Assembly: GCA_003165115.1 (NCBI GenBank)
Contig: PLSJ01000102.1
Span: 543 to 9,049, forward strand
Origin: Syntrophaceae bacterium
GTDB taxonomy: Bacteria; Desulfobacterota; Syntrophorhabdia; Syntrophorhabdales; WCHB1-27
Direction of reading: 5' to 3'
Length of the DNA stretch: 8,507 nucleotides
The translations under genes were made by a program, and so were the position numbers. Each line of letters starts with the position of its first letter. The stretch's first letter is position 1. Below the pieces are notes generated by a model that worked only from the letters and a program-made list of their open reading frames with translations, did not search any database and was not told the origin of the DNA. Shown one piece after another: positions 7,301 to 8,507 of the stretch.

Positions 7301-7960
7301 TGGGCGATGCGCTTTGTTCCGTTCTCGCAGATTCAGCCGGTGCTCCCTGCGGCTGCCTGCCTCATCGACAGGGAAGACATCAGCGGCGTTTTTGCCCTCA
7401 ATGGAGACCTGACCGCGAAAGGAGGAGCGGATGAAGAGCCTATGGGGTCTTTACAGGGAACATTGACGTTCGTCGCGAAAGAAGGCCGGATATATCGCTA
7501 CGCGACCCTGGCAAAGATTTTCCAGATCGCCGGCCTGACGGTAATCTACGACCTTCCCAGCCTGCTGGGAAAAGGGTTTGCCTATGAGTCCGCGGAAGCG
7601 ACATTGCGAATCCGCGACCGTAAAATCACCATCGAACGGGGGGTACTGGATGCCCCTTCGGCAGATCTTATCCTAAAAGGGGATATAGACCCGGTCAACA
7701 AGAAGATCGATATGCTGGTCCTGGTAGTCCCCTTTACGACCATCGGCAAGATTATCAATGTAATCCCCGTCGTCCGCTACGTCCTTGCCGGAAGGCTTCT
7801 GGCGATACCCGTTCGTCTGACCGGCGACCTGGAGCAGCCCACCGTGGTGCCGCTGCCTCCTTCGGCGGTCGGTTCGGAGCTCCTAGGCATGGGCGAGAGG
7901 ATCCTCAAACTCCCCCTGAAGCTTATCCAGTCCTTGCTGCCTGCAACGAAAACCGACTGA
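4373..7960 (+). CDS. Large AsmA/YhdP-like envelope protein
   Basis: A 1195-residue protein with one N-terminal membrane anchor (about residues 4-26), then the AsmA-type opening: LEPIRAGLVAALSQRAGVTV and RARRISVSFVPRPSITLTAGSISG (near 51-74). The bulk is a long repetitive beta-rich periplasmic domain of alternating 'G-x-a-x-l/v' strands, as expected for the beta-groove proteins of the AsmA/TamB/YhdP class. The C-terminal AsmA-like region runs from about residue 1024 (LQGTLTFVAKEGRIYRYATL) to 1170, with the typical 'ADLILKGDIDPVNKKIDMLV' strand pair and hydrophobic helices near 1120-1145. Length is close to YhdP. Members of this class are implicated in moving phospholipid between inner and outer membranes; that role is transferred by family. 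The ATG has an AAGGA about eight bases upstream and immediately precedes the anchor. It lies 89 bases after tolB on the same strand with no visible terminator, so the two may be co-transcribed. Confidence 0.85.
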   Translation: MRIALGTAKAVAAFLALFTICLLLLPRFVNLEPIRAGLVAALSQRAGVTVRARRISVSFVPRPSITLTAGSISGQVSGTFESLSFSPGILPLFRGETRIVGLDVKGPHISMQMPEKLQGVAHLSLEAVKEQVAPLVSAALASAPGLVVSVAKGSLTLFEGHDQAFRFGDIDGRLSLRGERAALTLACTSGTWKGASLKAWLKPEGFKGEGYLELTGFRPAPLVQRLLPLMMPRMEDAEGDLTVRFGVEGTHLLTARIEGRLDRSTFRKDKEVLVLPKIGFRGAFHLDGGATRITLDELDSLSPAVKMSGAFALDPALPRASAEIHAVEADVRGVRGAVLFFAGQDPDLREIFEVLQKGRLTGVVLSAQGPSVAAMMEKENITARGRITGGRVLLPKVGLEVNEVGGDASMSHGILEASHLSARMGGNRGTNGTLRLDMKEELPFRLDVNVEADLAQLPYLLRRLVGEGSFAKEMEMVREPRGKASGRIVFDSLDKPVWTIVDVASFSLHAGHDRFPYPVDVAGGRFHYDSAGPEAMVQNLSGKAGTSSFSGLSAKLTLGQQPYVDITSCAAGLSSKDIFPWLSSMQQVRHALDGVGPIECAVKIDTVNLKGPVFHPLEWRFRITGGVQELAARPAGFPGPVNIEGGRFDAGQDRFSFSEVHARSLDTTVAVSGDVSRYLEGTGRVDLTFQGEMGDSYARWVSDLVHLPEKVRVHTPLSLSGARFSWEKGHETAFSGDVKVKDGPLVSVNLTSGPGELTVKPLVVSDSTSRASILFQKRGKGFDLGFKGTLTDETVDTLLVEKGLLKGWVKGDFSAHVIPAHPLESTAEGVLEGSFPTIPRTDEIPLKNVAFRIKAEGNGVSIKSDFAALEHKMSASGNVTSTGDAFVLDMDVSTDGIDLDQVIAWSRDGKTGGTSGDVPLRGVVRLAPGDVTYGSHVWKRVRADITLRPGRVGILVRQADLCGVDTPGWVDIGRGEWAMRFVPFSQIQPVLPAAACLIDREDISGVFALNGDLTAKGGADEEPMGSLQGTLTFVAKEGRIYRYATLAKIFQIAGLTVIYDLPSLLGKGFAYESAEATLRIRDRKITIERGVLDAPSADLILKGDIDPVNKKIDMLVLVVPFTTIGKIINVIPVVRYVLAGRLLAIPVRLTGDLEQPTVVPLPPSAVGSELLGMGERILKLPLKLIQSLLPATKTD

Positions 7961-7973
7961 GTTCCTGGAGAGA

Positions 7974-8327
7974 TCACCTGTTCGGGCTGCCCAGGGGGCT
8001 GCTCGTGTACGGGCCGTCGGTCGAAAGGCCGAGGCCGCCCGAGCCGGTCCCCGACCCGCCCAGCGTGCTGCCCGTGCCGGTCCCCGTACCGCTTTCGGGC
8101 ATGGTGTCGAATTCCTGCGGGTTCGGGAGGGCCGGCAAATCGGCGCTGCCCATGGTGCCGGGGAACTGCGTAGCCGATTGAAAATCCCCTCTCGCCTGGT
8201 CCGGCGCCGGGGGAGGGGAGCCGACGTCAGGTTCGGAAGCGGGAAATCCCTGGCCGTAGGCAAGGGCCACACCCATGAGAAGGAACAGGCTTACCGCGAC
8301 GAGACGCATCAGGAAGGGAGCTTTCAT
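7974..8327 (-). CDS. Small secreted Pro/Gly/Ser/Thr-rich protein of unknown function
   Basis: A 117-residue protein on the - strand. It has a Sec signal peptide: basic N-terminus (Lys2, Arg8), hydrophobic core LVAVSLFLLMGVALA (about 9-23), likely cleaved near ALA/AYG. The mature part is low complexity: a Pro-rich segment (GSPPPAPDQ, 36-44), a middle segment (FPGTMGSADLPALPNPQEFD, 55-74) and a Gly/Thr/Ser run at 81-100. There is no cysteine, lipobox or enzymatic motif, and I do not recognise a family. Expression is well supported: GAGGTGA ribosome binding site (complement of 8332-8338) five bases before the ATG, and a near-consensus promoter at 8350-8377. It converges on the AsmA-like gene, its stop only 13 bases beyond that gene's stop. 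It is probably disordered in the periplasm or outside the cell; a structural or sacrificial envelope role is a guess. Confidence 0.7.
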   Translation of the reverse strand: MKAPFLMRLVAVSLFLLMGVALAYGQGFPASEPDVGSPPPAPDQARGDFQSATQFPGTMGSADLPALPNPQEFDTMPESGTGTGTGSTLGGSGTGSGGLGLSTDGPYTSSPLGSPNR

Positions 8328-8349
8328 CTTATCACCTCTTCTTCAAGAA

Positions 8350-8377
8350 AGTATAAACACGTTTCCCGCCCTGTCAA
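8350..8377 (-). promoter_or_regulatory. Strong sigma-70 promoter for the small secreted protein
   Basis: On the - strand TTGACA (complement of 8372-8377) is a perfect -35 and TATACT (complement of 8350-8355) a 5/6 -10, with a 16-base spacer. Transcription should begin near 8343, leaving a very short leader that contains the GAGGTGA ribosome binding site before the ATG at 8327. This is the best promoter in the window and suggests substantial expression of the small protein. Confidence 0.75.
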
Positions 8378-8391
8378 CCGCGCTCTTTTCG

Positions 8392-8420
8392 TTGCCTTTG
8401 CTCCGTCGGGGACATATCAT
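8392..8420 (+). promoter_or_regulatory. Candidate sigma-70 promoter for the flavoprotein gene
   Basis: TTGCCT (8392-8397) and TATCAT (8415-8420) are exactly 17 bases apart, matching 4/6 and 5/6 of the consensus. The predicted start near 8427 coincides with an ATG that opens a 10-codon frame ending at 8459, just before the GTG of the flavoprotein. The -35 lies only 14 bases from the -35 of the divergent - strand promoter, so the two could influence each other. Confidence 0.5.
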
Positions 8421-8462
8421 GTGGCTATGTCCACCGGCAGGAAAGTCTCGAAGGGGTAGATC

Positions 8463-8507
8463 GTGGGTTATGATTTCGACCTCATCGTGATCGGGGGCGG
8501 AGCTGCT
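8463..8507 (+). CDS. N-terminus of an FAD-dependent oxidoreductase (pyridine nucleotide-disulfide oxidoreductase type), partial
   Basis: The first 15 residues, reading (M)GYDFDLIVIGGGAA, form the beta strand and glycine-rich loop of an FAD-binding Rossmann fold (D-x-I-V-I-G-G-G-x-A). The pattern 'YDFDLIVIGGGAAG' is common in dihydrolipoamide dehydrogenase/mercuric reductase-like enzymes, which pass electrons between NAD(P)H, FAD and a disulfide. The rest, including any redox-active CxxxxC, lies beyond the right edge, so the exact enzyme cannot be named; other GG-doublet flavoproteins are possible. The start is a GTG at 8463, chosen because AAGGGG (8451-8456) sits six bases upstream and the frame places the Rossmann strand at the expected distance from the N-terminus. 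The only nearby upstream ATG (8427) is in a frame that stops at 8457-8459. Confidence 0.75.
   Translation, partial: MGYDFDLIVIGGGAA

Overview
This is a GC-rich, gene-dense bacterial stretch. A periplasmic TolB and a large AsmA/YhdP-type envelope protein indicate a Gram-negative (diderm) cell. A twin-arginine split-Soret-type cytochrome c and a YeiH-type anion exporter suggest an anaerobe with sulfur or low-potential electron metabolism, of the kind found among former Deltaproteobacteria. That taxonomic guess is inference; no marker gene is present. I found no rRNA, tRNA, CRISPR array, insertion sequence or integration site.

Layout from left to right. (1) Positions 1-114 are the 3' end of a gene whose product ends in a TOBE-like fold, best explained as a molybdate/tungstate ABC transporter ATPase. 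(2) Positions 115-408 are non-coding, with an AT-rich patch and only weak promoter-like signals. (3) Positions 409-2888 are a tight three-gene unit on the + strand: a Tat-exported split-Soret-type diheme cytochrome c, a 473-residue multi-pass membrane protein of the YeiH/UPF0324 putative sulfate exporter family with a long N-terminal extension, and a 65-residue four-cysteine protein. This cassette is the most interesting part of the window, because it pairs a redox protein and a possible metal-binding protein with an anion exporter. (4) A candidate promoter near 2919-2949 precedes tolB (3010-4283), which is broken by a one-base frameshift near 4066-4077. (5) An AsmA-like protein of 1195 residues follows (4373-7960).

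(6) On the - strand, converging on the AsmA-like gene, is a small secreted Pro/Gly/Ser/Thr-rich protein (7974-8327) with a near-consensus promoter and a good ribosome binding site. (7) Divergent from it, a + strand promoter leads to the first 15 codons of a flavin-dependent (FAD) oxidoreductase that runs off the right edge (8463-8507).

Functionally the window falls into two blocks. The left block concerns anion (molybdate/tungstate and probably sulfur oxyanion) handling coupled to periplasmic redox proteins. The right block concerns the cell envelope: TolB in the Tol-Pal system, an AsmA-like protein of the class implicated in lipid transport between membranes, and a secreted low-complexity protein.
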